Source of the DNA: Pseudohoeflea sp964511625
Lineage (GTDB): Bacteria; Pseudomonadota; Alphaproteobacteria; Rhizobiales; Rhizobiaceae
Reading direction: 5' to 3'
DNA length: 64,000 bases
Assembly: GCA_964511625.1 (NCBI GenBank)
Contig: CAZEJG010000008.1
Location: 1 to 64,000 of the forward strand
Below, piece after piece: positions 45,163 through 53,650 of the stretch. Position 1 is the first letter of the stretch, and the number at the start of each line of letters is the position of its first letter. Position numbers and translations under genes: made by a program. The notes under the pieces were generated by a model that had not been told where the DNA came from, made no database searches, and was given only the letters and a program-made list of their open reading frames with translations.

Positions 45163-46101
45163 TCAGGCGGTCGCCGACCAGCCGGCATACCAGGTGCGGA
45201 ACAGCTTGTACTGGGCCTCGACATAATTGCGCTGGGAATCGTCGAGCGCGTCGGTCTCGTTGAAGTGCAGTGTGTATTCGGTGTCGCCGTTCAATACCAT
45301 CAGGTGCTTGTAGAAGAGGACGAGGTCCGGACCTTCGTCGAAGGAGGAGAGCACGGCGAGCGCGGATTCGAGTTCGAGCGCCTTCGCGCGGGCCTCGACA
45401 TCGCCCTTGGCGGCCTTCTCGCAGAGCGCGACGAGATGCAGGACTTCCTTCGGCAGAGCGTTGCCGATGCCGGTGATCGCGCCGCCTGCGCCGCAATTGA
45501 CGTAGCCGTGGAAGACGTTGGTATCGACGCCCACCATCAGCGTGACGCCCTCCTCGCGCGAAGTGATGTTCTCGGCCGCGTAGCGCAGATCGGCGGAACC
45601 ACCGAATTCCTTGAAGCCGATCAGGTTCGGGTGCTCGGCGCGCAGGGCGAAGAAGAGGTCGGCGCGGGTAGCGAACCCGTAATAGGGGCTGTTGTAGATG
45701 ACCGCCGGCAGGTCGGGGGCGGCCGAGAGGATGGCCTTGAAGTGGGCCTTCTGGGCCGACGGCGAAGAGCCGCGGGAGAGAACACGCGGGATTACCATCA
45801 ACCCCTTTGCGCCGACCTTGGCGGCATGGGCGGCATGAGCCACGGCGGAGGCGGTGTTGACCGCGCCGGTGCCGACGATGACCGGAACGCCGGCCTCCGT
45901 GAGGCGCTGCACGCCTTCCATGCGCTGCGCGTCGGTCAGGAGCGGCCAGTCACCCATCGAACCGCAATAGACGACGGCGGACATGCCGGCCTCGATCAGT
46001 TCCTTGCCCTTGCGGACGAGAGCCTCGAAATCGGGCGTCCGGTCGGACTTGCAGGGCGTCATCAGGGCCGGAATGCAACCGGTGAAAATGGTGTCGTTCA
46101 T
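45163..46101 (-). CDS. Dihydrodipicolinate synthase-family lyase
   Basis: This 312-residue TIM-barrel protein has YCGSMGDWPLLT in place of the usual GTTGE motif, PAVIYNSPYYG with the catalytic Tyr, and LIGFKEFGGSADLRYA with the Schiff-base Lys. In hydroxyproline gene clusters DapA-family proteins act as 1-pyrroline-4-hydroxy-2-carboxylate deaminases. Its place between the TRAP transporter and aconitase X fits that role. Aldolase activity on another keto acid is an alternative. It is preceded by the DctM stop at 33 bases. Confidence 0.8.
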   Translation of the reverse strand: MNDTIFTGCIPALMTPCKSDRTPDFEALVRKGKELIEAGMSAVVYCGSMGDWPLLTDAQRMEGVQRLTEAGVPVIVGTGAVNTASAVAHAAHAAKVGAKGLMVIPRVLSRGSSPSAQKAHFKAILSAAPDLPAVIYNSPYYGFATRADLFFALRAEHPNLIGFKEFGGSADLRYAAENITSREEGVTLMVGVDTNVFHGYVNCGAGGAITGIGNALPKEVLHLVALCEKAAKGDVEARAKALELESALAVLSSFDEGPDLVLFYKHLMVLNGDTEYTLHFNETDALDDSQRNYVEAQYKLFRTWYAGWSATA

Positions 46102-46133
46102 GGGTGTCTCTTTTCAGGGCTGTTGGCAGACTA

Positions 46134-47444
46134 TCAGAACCCGACGATTTTCGAAGGCAGCCAGGTCGACAAGACCGGGAACAGCGCGACGAGTGCGAGC
46201 GTGAGCAGTTGCAGGAGGATGAAGGGGACCACGCCACGGCACATCTGGCCGTAGGTCATGTCCTTGGGCGCAATCGATTTGAGATAGAAGATCGACGAGG
46301 CCATCGGCGGCGTGAGGTAGCTCGTCTGGATGACGATGATCATCATCGTTCCGAACCAGACCGGTTCGATGCCGGCCTGGCGGATGAAGGGGGTGAAGAG
46401 CGGCACGGTGATCAGCACGTTGGCCGTCCAGTCGAGCACGAAGCCGAGCAGCAGCACGATGACGAGGAACAGGATGATCATGGCTGCGGTACCGGAGCCC
46501 GAGAACTCGACCAGCGAGCGGATGAGCCGAGAGCCGCCATTGGCCGCAAACGTGCCCATGAACATGGTTCCGGCGGCAACGATCAGCAGGATCATCGCCG
46601 AGATCCGCACGGTGATGGCGAGCGAGTCGAACAGCATCGAAAGGCTGAAGCGGCGGTAAACGATGGCAAGTACCGTTGCGCCGAGCGCACCGACGGAAGC
46701 GGCTTCGGTGGGCGAGGCGATGCCCGCCAGCAGCGAGCCGAGCACGGCAACGATCAGTGCGATGATCGGCAAGAGCGAGGTCAGCGTCAGCATCAGCTTC
46801 TCGCCGAGTGGCACATCGGGTTCGGCGTCCTCCTCGCGCGGCTGCGGCGGCGCTATAACGCCCTGGATGATGAGGTAGACGATGAACAGGCCGACCATCA
46901 GCAGGCCGGGCAGCATCATGCCGGCGAGCAGTTCACCCACCGACATCTGGGCGAGCGAGGCATACATGACCGCGATCACCGAGGGCGGGATCATGGTGCC
47001 GAGCGAGCCGCCGGCGCAGATGGTGCCGGCGATCTGGCTGTTGCGGAAGCCGCCGCGCTGCATGGCGGGGATCGCCATCATGCCGATCATGACCTCAACG
47101 GCCCCGACCACACCCGCGGCAGCGGCGAAGATCGCGCCCATGGCGATGGTGGCGACGGCAAGGCCTCCGGGCAACCGCGACATCCACAGCGACATGACGC
47201 GGAACAGCCGTTCGGCGATGCCGGAGCGCTCGAGAATCGCGCCCATCAGCACGAACATGGGGATAGCGGCAAGGATGAAATTGGTGGAGGCGGAATAGAA
47301 CGCGCCATAGAGCTGGCCGAAGGCGTGGGGACCGAACTTCGCCAGGCCCGCGGCCGCCGAGACGATGGCGAGCGAGAAGGCGATCGGGATCCCGGTCAGG
47401 ACCAGCGCGAAGAGCGCCGGGAACATGAGGGCGGCGATGAGCAT
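46134..47444 (-). CDS. TRAP transporter large permease (DctM)
   Basis: This 436-residue, very hydrophobic protein has about 12 membrane segments and the DctM family sequence (FVLMGAILERSGIAERLF near residue 63). It forms the sodium-driven channel of a TRAP importer with the DctQ and DctP proteins encoded upstream. It begins 3 bases after the dctQ stop. Confidence 0.92.
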   Translation of the reverse strand: MLIAALMFPALFALVLTGIPIAFSLAIVSAAAGLAKFGPHAFGQLYGAFYSASTNFILAAIPMFVLMGAILERSGIAERLFRVMSLWMSRLPGGLAVATIAMGAIFAAAAGVVGAVEVMIGMMAIPAMQRGGFRNSQIAGTICAGGSLGTMIPPSVIAVMYASLAQMSVGELLAGMMLPGLLMVGLFIVYLIIQGVIAPPQPREEDAEPDVPLGEKLMLTLTSLLPIIALIVAVLGSLLAGIASPTEAASVGALGATVLAIVYRRFSLSMLFDSLAITVRISAMILLIVAAGTMFMGTFAANGGSRLIRSLVEFSGSGTAAMIILFLVIVLLLGFVLDWTANVLITVPLFTPFIRQAGIEPVWFGTMMIIVIQTSYLTPPMASSIFYLKSIAPKDMTYGQMCRGVVPFILLQLLTLALVALFPVLSTWLPSKIVGF

Positions 47445-47447
47445 CGG

Positions 47448-47963
47448 TCAGGCTTCCAATTCGAAGCTTTTCTCGTCCGCGCCGCGGAAGAGACGCAGGC
47501 CATGGACGATCTGCTGCAGGGTGATCGCGATCAGTCCGATGGCGAGAATGGCGTAGAAGGGCCACATCAACGGCGCCCAGGGGCTGACCATCTCGACTTC
47601 CGAGGTCTGCCAGGCACGCCAGGTCTTTTCGATGGCAAATTTGGAGAGAAGAGCGAAGATCGGGGCGACGAGGAGGATGAAGACGGCGCCCTCGAACCAG
47701 CGCCGGAAGTTGGCGGGCATCTTCTGGGCGAGGAAGTCGATCCGGACGTGGCCGTCTTCCTTGAGCGTCTGGGCCGCGCCGAGCACGAAGAGCGCGCCGG
47801 TGGCCATGTAGGAGATGTCGAAGGCCCAGATGGTCGGCGCGCCGAAGAAATAGCGCGCCACTACCTCGTAGATCATGCTGGCAACGAGGACGACCGTCAC
47901 GAGCCGGGCCAGCCAACCCAGAAGGCGCGTGAACGCGTCGACGAGTTTGAAAAGGCTGTCCAT
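47448..47963 (-). CDS. TRAP transporter small permease (DctQ)
   Basis: The ATG at 47963 gives 171 residues with four hydrophobic segments. VDAFTRLLGWLARLVTVVLV near the N-terminus is a typical first membrane helix of DctQ proteins. It binds the large permease and is needed for docking the binding protein. It lies 20 bases after the dctP stop. Confidence 0.9.
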   Translation of the reverse strand: MDSLFKLVDAFTRLLGWLARLVTVVLVASMIYEVVARYFFGAPTIWAFDISYMATGALFVLGAAQTLKEDGHVRIDFLAQKMPANFRRWFEGAVFILLVAPIFALLSKFAIEKTWRAWQTSEVEMVSPWAPLMWPFYAILAIGLIAITLQQIVHGLRLFRGADEKSFELEA

Positions 47964-47983
47964 GACGGTCGTCCCCCTGTCGC

Positions 47984-49045
47984 TTACTTCTGGTTCCGGA
48001 TCAGATAGCTCGATTCCGATTCCCATAGCGTCTTGAATGCCATGTAGTCGGAGAGAATATCAGCCATCTTCTCGTTGCCTTCGCCCTTCTGGGCCTCGGC
48101 GGTCTTGGTGATCCAGTCGATACCGGCGTCGGAGAGCTGCTTGACGAATTCCGGCGACAGGGTGATCACCTCGTTCTTGCCCTTGCGGTAGGTGTCCATG
48201 GCCACGACGTCCTCGCCGTAGAAGTGGACGAGCGCCTGCATGGTGGTCAGTTCCGCGGCCTTCTCGAGGAGCGGCTTCAGGTCGTCGGGCAGCGCGTCCC
48301 AGGTTTCCTGCTTCATGACAACTTCCCACAGGAAGGTCGGCTGGTGGACGCCCGGGACGATGATGTACTTGGCGGCTTCATGAAAGCCTTCCGGCAGGTT
48401 GCCCGACGGCGGGCCCCATTCGATCAAGTCGACGCCCTTGCGCTGCAGAAGCGTATAGATTTCACCGGGCGGAACGACGGTCGGCACCGCGCCGAAATAT
48501 TCGCCCATGATTGCGGCCCAGGGGCCCGACGTGCGGTATTTGAGACCCTTCAGGTCTTCGGCCTTGGTCACCGGCACGTTCGAGTGGGCCATAATTTCCG
48601 ACGAGCCGATACCGACGATGAGGTTCTTCAGGCCGTCCTTGGCGCGCAGTTCGGCGAGCTTTTCCTTGCCGCCCTTCTCGTAGATCCAGGTGATGAAGGG
48701 CTCAGGGCCCATACCACCCGGGAAACCGGCGAAGATTGCGTTGGTCGGATCCTGATTGACGAGATAGCTCGGGGTGGAGTGACCGGCCTGGATGATGCCG
48801 TCCTTGACGCCGTCATAGACCTGAAGCGCCGGAACCAGAACGCCGGCGCCGAAGGGCTCGATCTTGACGCGGCCCTCGGTCAGTACATCGGCATTGTCGG
48901 CAAAGCGTTCGAGGAAATTGACGTAGAAGGGCGAACCTTCCGGAACGGAGGTGGGAATCTGCCACGTGACTTCCTGGGCGAAGGCGCCCATCGGCACGAG
49001 GCTGAGCACTGAGACCAGCGCAATCTTTTTCAGCTTGTTGAACAT
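47984..49045 (-). CDS. TRAP transporter substrate-binding protein (DctP)
   Basis: The ATG at 49045, with AGAGGG just before it, gives 353 residues with a cleavable signal (ALVSVLSLVPMGAFAQ). LKGLKYRTSGPW contains the ligand-contact Arg that clamps a carboxylate in DctP proteins, so the substrate is probably an organic or amino acid. With an amino-acid dehydratase and a DapA-family enzyme downstream, hydroxyproline is a reasonable guess. A leader of ~110 bases follows its promoter at 49164-49193. Confidence 0.9.
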   Translation of the reverse strand: MFNKLKKIALVSVLSLVPMGAFAQEVTWQIPTSVPEGSPFYVNFLERFADNADVLTEGRVKIEPFGAGVLVPALQVYDGVKDGIIQAGHSTPSYLVNQDPTNAIFAGFPGGMGPEPFITWIYEKGGKEKLAELRAKDGLKNLIVGIGSSEIMAHSNVPVTKAEDLKGLKYRTSGPWAAIMGEYFGAVPTVVPPGEIYTLLQRKGVDLIEWGPPSGNLPEGFHEAAKYIIVPGVHQPTFLWEVVMKQETWDALPDDLKPLLEKAAELTTMQALVHFYGEDVVAMDTYRKGKNEVITLSPEFVKQLSDAGIDWITKTAEAQKGEGNEKMADILSDYMAFKTLWESESSYLIRNQK

Positions 49046-49163
49046 GAAACCCTCTGTGGTTGGCCGCGGCGTGGATCGGCGACCCGGTTGGTCTTGTCGG
49101 TCGCGGCAGGCGCACACGCCGAAACGGAGGCCTGCCGCAGTGTCTCGGAGCGAAGACGGCCTC

Positions 49164-49196
49164 ATTATATGCACATTGTATTTTTTGTGTCGACAC
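49164..49196 (-). promoter_or_regulatory. TRAP-operon promoter with overlapping GntR operator
   Basis: On the minus strand TCGACA (49188-49193) and TATAAT (49164-49169) are separated by 18 bases, a good sigma70 promoter. The -35 box lies inside the perfect palindrome GTGTCGACAC (49187-49196). FCD-family GntR proteins bind TNGTNNNACNA-like sites, so the adjacent regulator would compete with RNA polymerase here. Confidence 0.7.
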
Positions 49197-49280
49197 GAAA
49201 TATTTTTAGAATCCCAACATAAATGGAGGCGCTCCGGAGCGGACTCCGAAATGTGTGCAAGCCCCTGATGCTGCTGCGTT

Positions 49281-50021
49281 TTAGAGATCGATCTCGGCGT
49301 TCAGCCGGCGATCCTCGGTGATATAGTCCTGGATCTGGCGGACGATCTGCTGCGCGTGCTGGCGGGCGATCCGGTCGGCCGCTTCGACATCCCGCTTCTC
49401 GACGGAGCGGACCATTTCGTCATGCTCGTCGAGATAGACCTGCGGGAGTTCGTCATTGAAGGAGGAGTAGTAGAGGCGCAGCAGACGCCGTCCCTCGTCG
49501 AGGAGTTTTTCGAAGAGATCGGCATAATAGCGGTTCTTGCCGGCACGCGCGATCTCGGCGTGGAAATCGCGGTTCACCTCGATCATCGCCGGCACGTCCT
49601 TGGCGGCCACCGCATCCTCGTAGCCCTTCTGCAGGCTGCGGATACGCACCAGTTCCTCGGCCGTGCGGTTGGCGGCCGCGAGCCGCGTCGTGACACGGTA
49701 CATCAGCGTCATGGCGTCGAAGAAATGCGGGAGATTCTGGAAATCGATCGGCGCGACGACGGTCGATCGGTTGGGCAGGGTGACGACCAGCCCCTCGCCC
49801 GCGAGCTTGACCAGCGCCTCGCGGATCGGGGTGCGCGACATCGAGAAGCGATCGGTGAGCTTCACCTCGTCGATGGGACTTCCGGGCTGCAGGGTGAGAT
49901 CCAGGATCTCGTGCCTGAGGATTTCATAGACAGTTCCCACGCCCTGCCCACGCTTCCGCTTTGCCGGCGCTGCGACAGCTGCTATAATGTCACTCACGGC
50001 GTTTACCCGTCCCTCACCCAT
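49281..50021 (-). CDS. GntR-family regulator, FCD subfamily
   Basis: The ATG at 50021 (MGEGRVNAVSD) gives 246 residues. The winged helix has PGSPIDEVKLTDRFSMSRTP then REALVKL. The C-terminal FCD all-helical ligand domain carries Asp, Arg and His residues (EVNRDFHAEIARAG, DEHDEMVRSV) that usually bind a metal and a carboxylate. It is transcribed in the same direction as the TRAP operon and lies directly before it. Palindromes sharing TGTCGACA stand before both its own gene and the TRAP operon, so it likely represses both. The inducer may be the transported acid. Confidence 0.88.
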   Translation of the reverse strand: MGEGRVNAVSDIIAAVAAPAKRKRGQGVGTVYEILRHEILDLTLQPGSPIDEVKLTDRFSMSRTPIREALVKLAGEGLVVTLPNRSTVVAPIDFQNLPHFFDAMTLMYRVTTRLAAANRTAEELVRIRSLQKGYEDAVAAKDVPAMIEVNRDFHAEIARAGKNRYYADLFEKLLDEGRRLLRLYYSSFNDELPQVYLDEHDEMVRSVEKRDVEAADRIARQHAQQIVRQIQDYITEDRRLNAEIDL

Positions 50022-50050
50022 CGTGAGTCGCAACCTACCCAAAAATACAT

Positions 50051-50062
50051 CTTGTCGACAAG
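50051..50062 (-). promoter_or_regulatory. Putative operator before the GntR gene
   Basis: CTTGTCGACAAG is a perfect 12-base palindrome 29 bases before the GntR start. It shares the TGTCGACA core with the site in the TRAP promoter. It fits autoregulation, and could also affect the divergent cydD gene about 90 bases away. Confidence 0.6.
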
Positions 50063-50153
50063 ACGGCACCTCCGGATGCGGCCCGATATCGCACCGATTA
50101 CGGCCGGGTCGGCATTGGAGTTGGGCGCGGCCTGGCATACTTAGGTGGGCGAC

Positions 50154-51881
50154 ATGGCCCCGCCCGACCCGACGACCGAAGCAGAGGAGATGCCCGCCCC
50201 GGCGAACGGGCGGTCGCCCGTCTCCCGTTTCACCCGGTCCGGCACCGACGCGGAGAAACTGCTCCGGCGCGCCGAATGGGTGACCGTCGCAGCAAGCCTG
50301 CTCTGGATCGCACAGGCCGCGGCAGCCTCCTTCGTTCTCGCCAACCTCGTTTCGGGCAGCCCGGAGATCAGGACCGCGATCAACGGCAGCATGGCATTCG
50401 TGCTGGTCGGCATCTTACGCGCGGCGCTCTCCCACGCTGCCGGAGCGGCGGCGCTGCAGGCCTCGCAGATAACGATCGGGCGCGAGCGAAAGCTGCTTCT
50501 CGAACGCGAAGCGCTGCGGGCGCCTCTTGCCGGCGGCGGCAAGAGTTCGGCGGAGATCGCGACGCTTGCCTCCGACAAGCTCGCCATGACCGTGCCGTAT
50601 CTCACCCGCTACCGCCCGGCGATGATGCGGGCGCGGGTCGTGCCCCTGGCGATCGTCCTCGCCGCCCTTCCCTTCTCCTGGGTCGCGGCGCTGATCCTCC
50701 TGATTACCGGGCCGGTCATCCCGATGTTCATGGCTCTGGTCGGCATGGCGGCGAAAGAGGCGAGCGAGCGCCAGATGGAGGAGATCGGCTCGATCAACGG
50801 TCTGCTGCTCGAACGGATCCGCGCGCTCACCGACCTGCGGTTGCTCGATGCCGCCGGGCGGACGATCGACGACTTCTGTGGCGCGGCAGACCGCCTGCAC
50901 AGGAAAACCATGCGGGTGCTCGCCGTCGCCTTCCTGTCCTCGACCGTGCTCGAATTCTTCTCGGCCGTCGGCGTGGCGCTGATGGCGGTCTATGTGGGTT
51001 TCTCGCTGATCGGGCAGATCGGCTTCGGGGCGTGGTCGTCTCCCCTGGGTGTCGGTGAAGGCATCTTCCTTCTGCTTCTGGCTCCGGACTTTTATCAGCC
51101 GCTGCGCGATCTCGCCGCCGCCTGGCACGAGAAGGCCAATGCGACCGCCGTGGCCGCCGAACTCGAGGCGGCGGAGAAACTGGTCACAGAGCCTGTCGTC
51201 GGCACCGGGAACCGGAGGCCGAAGCTCGACGGCCCCGCTTCCATCCGCAGCCACGGTCTCCGGCGCGATCTGGGCGATGGACGTGCGTTGACCCTGCCGG
51301 ACTTTCTGCTTTCGGCCGGCCAGTCCCTCGCCATCGTCGGGCCGAGCGGCAGCGGCAAGTCGACCCTTCTCGCCCTGCTCGCCGGGCTCGTCGCGCCCTC
51401 CTCCGGCGAACTGACGGTGGCTGGTCGGCGACTGGACGACGCCACCGCAGACGGCTGGCGCGCGCGGCTCGCCTTCGTGCCGCAGAGCCCGCATTTCTCG
51501 CACGCGAGTCTGCGGACGAACTTGCGCCGCTTCGCACCCTACGCCGGAGACGACGCCTTGCGCGCGGCGCTTGAGGCGGCCTCCGCGACCCGGATCGAGG
51601 CCAGGCTGCCACAAGGCTTCGACACAAGGCTCGGCGAGACCGGCCACGGCGTTTCCGGAGGTGAGGCGCGGCGGCTGACCATCGCCCGAGTTCTGGCTTC
51701 GGACGCCGACGTGATCCTCGCCGATGAACCGACCGCCGATCTGGACGTAGATACGGCCAGAGCCGTCACCGACGCGCTGATGGCGCTCAAGGCAGAAGGC
51801 CGGAGCCTGATCGTCGCTACCCACGACCTCGAACTCGCCGCGCGCATGGATAGCCGCATCGACCTCGGGAGTCCTCGATGA
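50154..51881 (+). CDS. cydD: Heterodimeric ABC exporter subunit CydD
   Basis: The ATG at 50154 has AGGTGGG just before it; a GTG three codons earlier is less likely. The 575-residue protein has an N-terminal six-helix exporter domain and a nucleotide domain with IVGPSGSGKSTLLALLAGL, VSGGEARRLTIAR and DVILADEPTADLD. CydDC exports cysteine/glutathione and carries heme, and is needed to assemble cytochrome bd. It opens the cydDCABX unit and overlaps cydC as ATGA. Confidence 0.92.
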   Translation: MAPPDPTTEAEEMPAPANGRSPVSRFTRSGTDAEKLLRRAEWVTVAASLLWIAQAAAASFVLANLVSGSPEIRTAINGSMAFVLVGILRAALSHAAGAAALQASQITIGRERKLLLEREALRAPLAGGGKSSAEIATLASDKLAMTVPYLTRYRPAMMRARVVPLAIVLAALPFSWVAALILLITGPVIPMFMALVGMAAKEASERQMEEIGSINGLLLERIRALTDLRLLDAAGRTIDDFCGAADRLHRKTMRVLAVAFLSSTVLEFFSAVGVALMAVYVGFSLIGQIGFGAWSSPLGVGEGIFLLLLAPDFYQPLRDLAAAWHEKANATAVAAELEAAEKLVTEPVVGTGNRRPKLDGPASIRSHGLRRDLGDGRALTLPDFLLSAGQSLAIVGPSGSGKSTLLALLAGLVAPSSGELTVAGRRLDDATADGWRARLAFVPQSPHFSHASLRTNLRRFAPYAGDDALRAALEAASATRIEARLPQGFDTRLGETGHGVSGGEARRLTIARVLASDADVILADEPTADLDVDTARAVTDALMALKAEGRSLIVATHDLELAARMDSRIDLGSPR

Positions 51882-53554
51882 GCGCGCTGGTGACGATCGC
51901 CCGCCGGCTGTTTTCCGAGGAGTGGTGGCCGCTTCTGCGCGGAACGCTTCTCTCGGTCGCCGTTCTGGCGGCGGGCATCGCCCTGCTCGGCCTTTCCGGC
52001 TGGTTCATCACCGCGGCCGGACTTGCTGGACTGGCCGGGGCCGGCCTCGTGTTCGAGGTGTTCCGGCCGAGCGCAGGCGTACGCTTTCTGGCGCTGGGTC
52101 GCACGGCGGCACGCTACGGCGAGCGCATGCTCACCCATGACGCGACGCTTCGGAGCCTGGCGCGCCTGCGGATATCGCTTCTCGAAGCCCTGTCGCGCCG
52201 GCCGTTCGCCCGTATCGCGGGACTGCGTGCCGGCGAGCAGTTGAACCGGATCATCCGCGACGTCGACATGCTGGACGGTCTGGTTCTGCGGCTGATCATT
52301 CCGTTCGCAGCCGCCAGTATCGCTCTCATCGGCATGCTGACCGCGCTGTGGATTCTCGTCGACCTCAAACTCGCGCTGTGGGTCTTTGCCGGCTTCGGCA
52401 GCGGGTCGATCGCGGGCCTCGCGATCGTCATCTTCCGGGCCCGCAAGCCGGCGCGGCGGAAGTTTGCCTTCGAGAACGCCTTCCGGACGCGGACCATCGA
52501 CCTGATCGCACCCCGCGGCGAATGGCTCGTGGCCGGACAAGTGCGCGAGAAGCTCGACCAGGCGCTCGATGCCGAACGCCGGTTGCAGGACGCCACGACG
52601 GAAGCCGACCGCGCCGACCGGTTGAGCGGTTTCGTCATGGCGGTGAGCGAAACCCTGGTCTCCGGCGGTGCTCTGGTCATGGGTGCCTGGCTGGTCGTGG
52701 GCGGACAGGTCAATCCGGCGATCGCGGCAATCGGCTTCTTTTCCACGCTGGCGCTCGCGGAAATCCTCGGACCGCTTCGGCGCGGACTTTCGGAACTGGG
52801 ATCGATGAGCGATGCGGCAAGACGGGTTGTCCGGTTGCTCGATGCGCCTGGGAAAACGGAAGAAGGACAGGCACCTCCGGTGGCCGGGCGTGGCGGTCCG
52901 AACATCCTCTCGTTCGATGCCGTGAGCTTCGCCTATCCGGACAGCCGGCAACCAGTCGTCGAAAACGCCACGTTCGACCTCAAGCCCGGCGAGGTCGTTG
53001 CGCTGACCGGTCCAAGCGGCGCGGGCAAGTCGTCCCTGTTGCAACTGGCAGCCCGCATGTACCTGCCTGATTCGGGAACGATCCGTTTTTTCGGCGCGCC
53101 GATCGACACATGGCCGGAGGAGGAGCTGCGCCGGCGGATCGCCTTTCTGCCGCAGCGCAGCGCGCTTCTCGCGGGCACCGTGCGCGAGGCGATCCGGATC
53201 GCCGACCCCGATCTCGATGACGCCGCGGTGTGGACCCTGCTTGCTACCGTTTGCCTCGACGAGACGATCGACGCCCGCGGCGGGCTCGATCTGCGGCTCG
53301 GTGAAGCGGGCAGCGGCCTGTCTGGTGGCGAGAGCCGGCGCCTGGCTCTCGCCCGCACGCTCGCACGACGGCCGAAGCTCCTGCTGCTCGACGAGCCCAC
53401 CGAAGGGCTCGACCGCGAGACGGCGCGCAAAGTGCTGGCGGGTATCCGTCGCCAGATGCCGGATGATGGTGTTATCCTGCTGGCATCGCATCGCGAAGCG
53501 GAACGGGAATTCGCCGACCGGTGTCACCATGTCGCAGCGCCTGCGTCAGTTTGA
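51878..53554 (+). CDS. cydC: Heterodimeric ABC exporter subunit CydC
   Basis: This 558-residue partner of CydD has six membrane helices, then LTGPSGAGKSSLLQLAARM, LSGGESRRLALART and LLLLDEPTEGLD. The two subunits pair as a half-transporter dimer in the inner membrane. It ends 96 bases before cydA, so all five cyd genes may share a transcript. Confidence 0.92.
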   Translation: MSALVTIARRLFSEEWWPLLRGTLLSVAVLAAGIALLGLSGWFITAAGLAGLAGAGLVFEVFRPSAGVRFLALGRTAARYGERMLTHDATLRSLARLRISLLEALSRRPFARIAGLRAGEQLNRIIRDVDMLDGLVLRLIIPFAAASIALIGMLTALWILVDLKLALWVFAGFGSGSIAGLAIVIFRARKPARRKFAFENAFRTRTIDLIAPRGEWLVAGQVREKLDQALDAERRLQDATTEADRADRLSGFVMAVSETLVSGGALVMGAWLVVGGQVNPAIAAIGFFSTLALAEILGPLRRGLSELGSMSDAARRVVRLLDAPGKTEEGQAPPVAGRGGPNILSFDAVSFAYPDSRQPVVENATFDLKPGEVVALTGPSGAGKSSLLQLAARMYLPDSGTIRFFGAPIDTWPEEELRRRIAFLPQRSALLAGTVREAIRIADPDLDDAAVWTLLATVCLDETIDARGGLDLRLGEAGSGLSGGESRRLALARTLARRPKLLLLDEPTEGLDRETARKVLAGIRRQMPDDGVILLASHREAEREFADRCHHVAAPASV

Positions 53555-53650
53555 ACACTGATCCCGCACCGGGCTGTCTTGGTAGTTTCGCTCCATTCCT
53601 TGGTGGCCTTTTCCGCCAAGCCCCCGCCGGGAAGCTGAAGGAACAAGATT

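Noticed and set aside
46104..48008. Long charged plus-strand frame opposite the TRAP genes
   Set aside because: It is the complement of the DctM/DctQ coding sequence. Its charged, repeat-like composition comes from codon bias of membrane genes.
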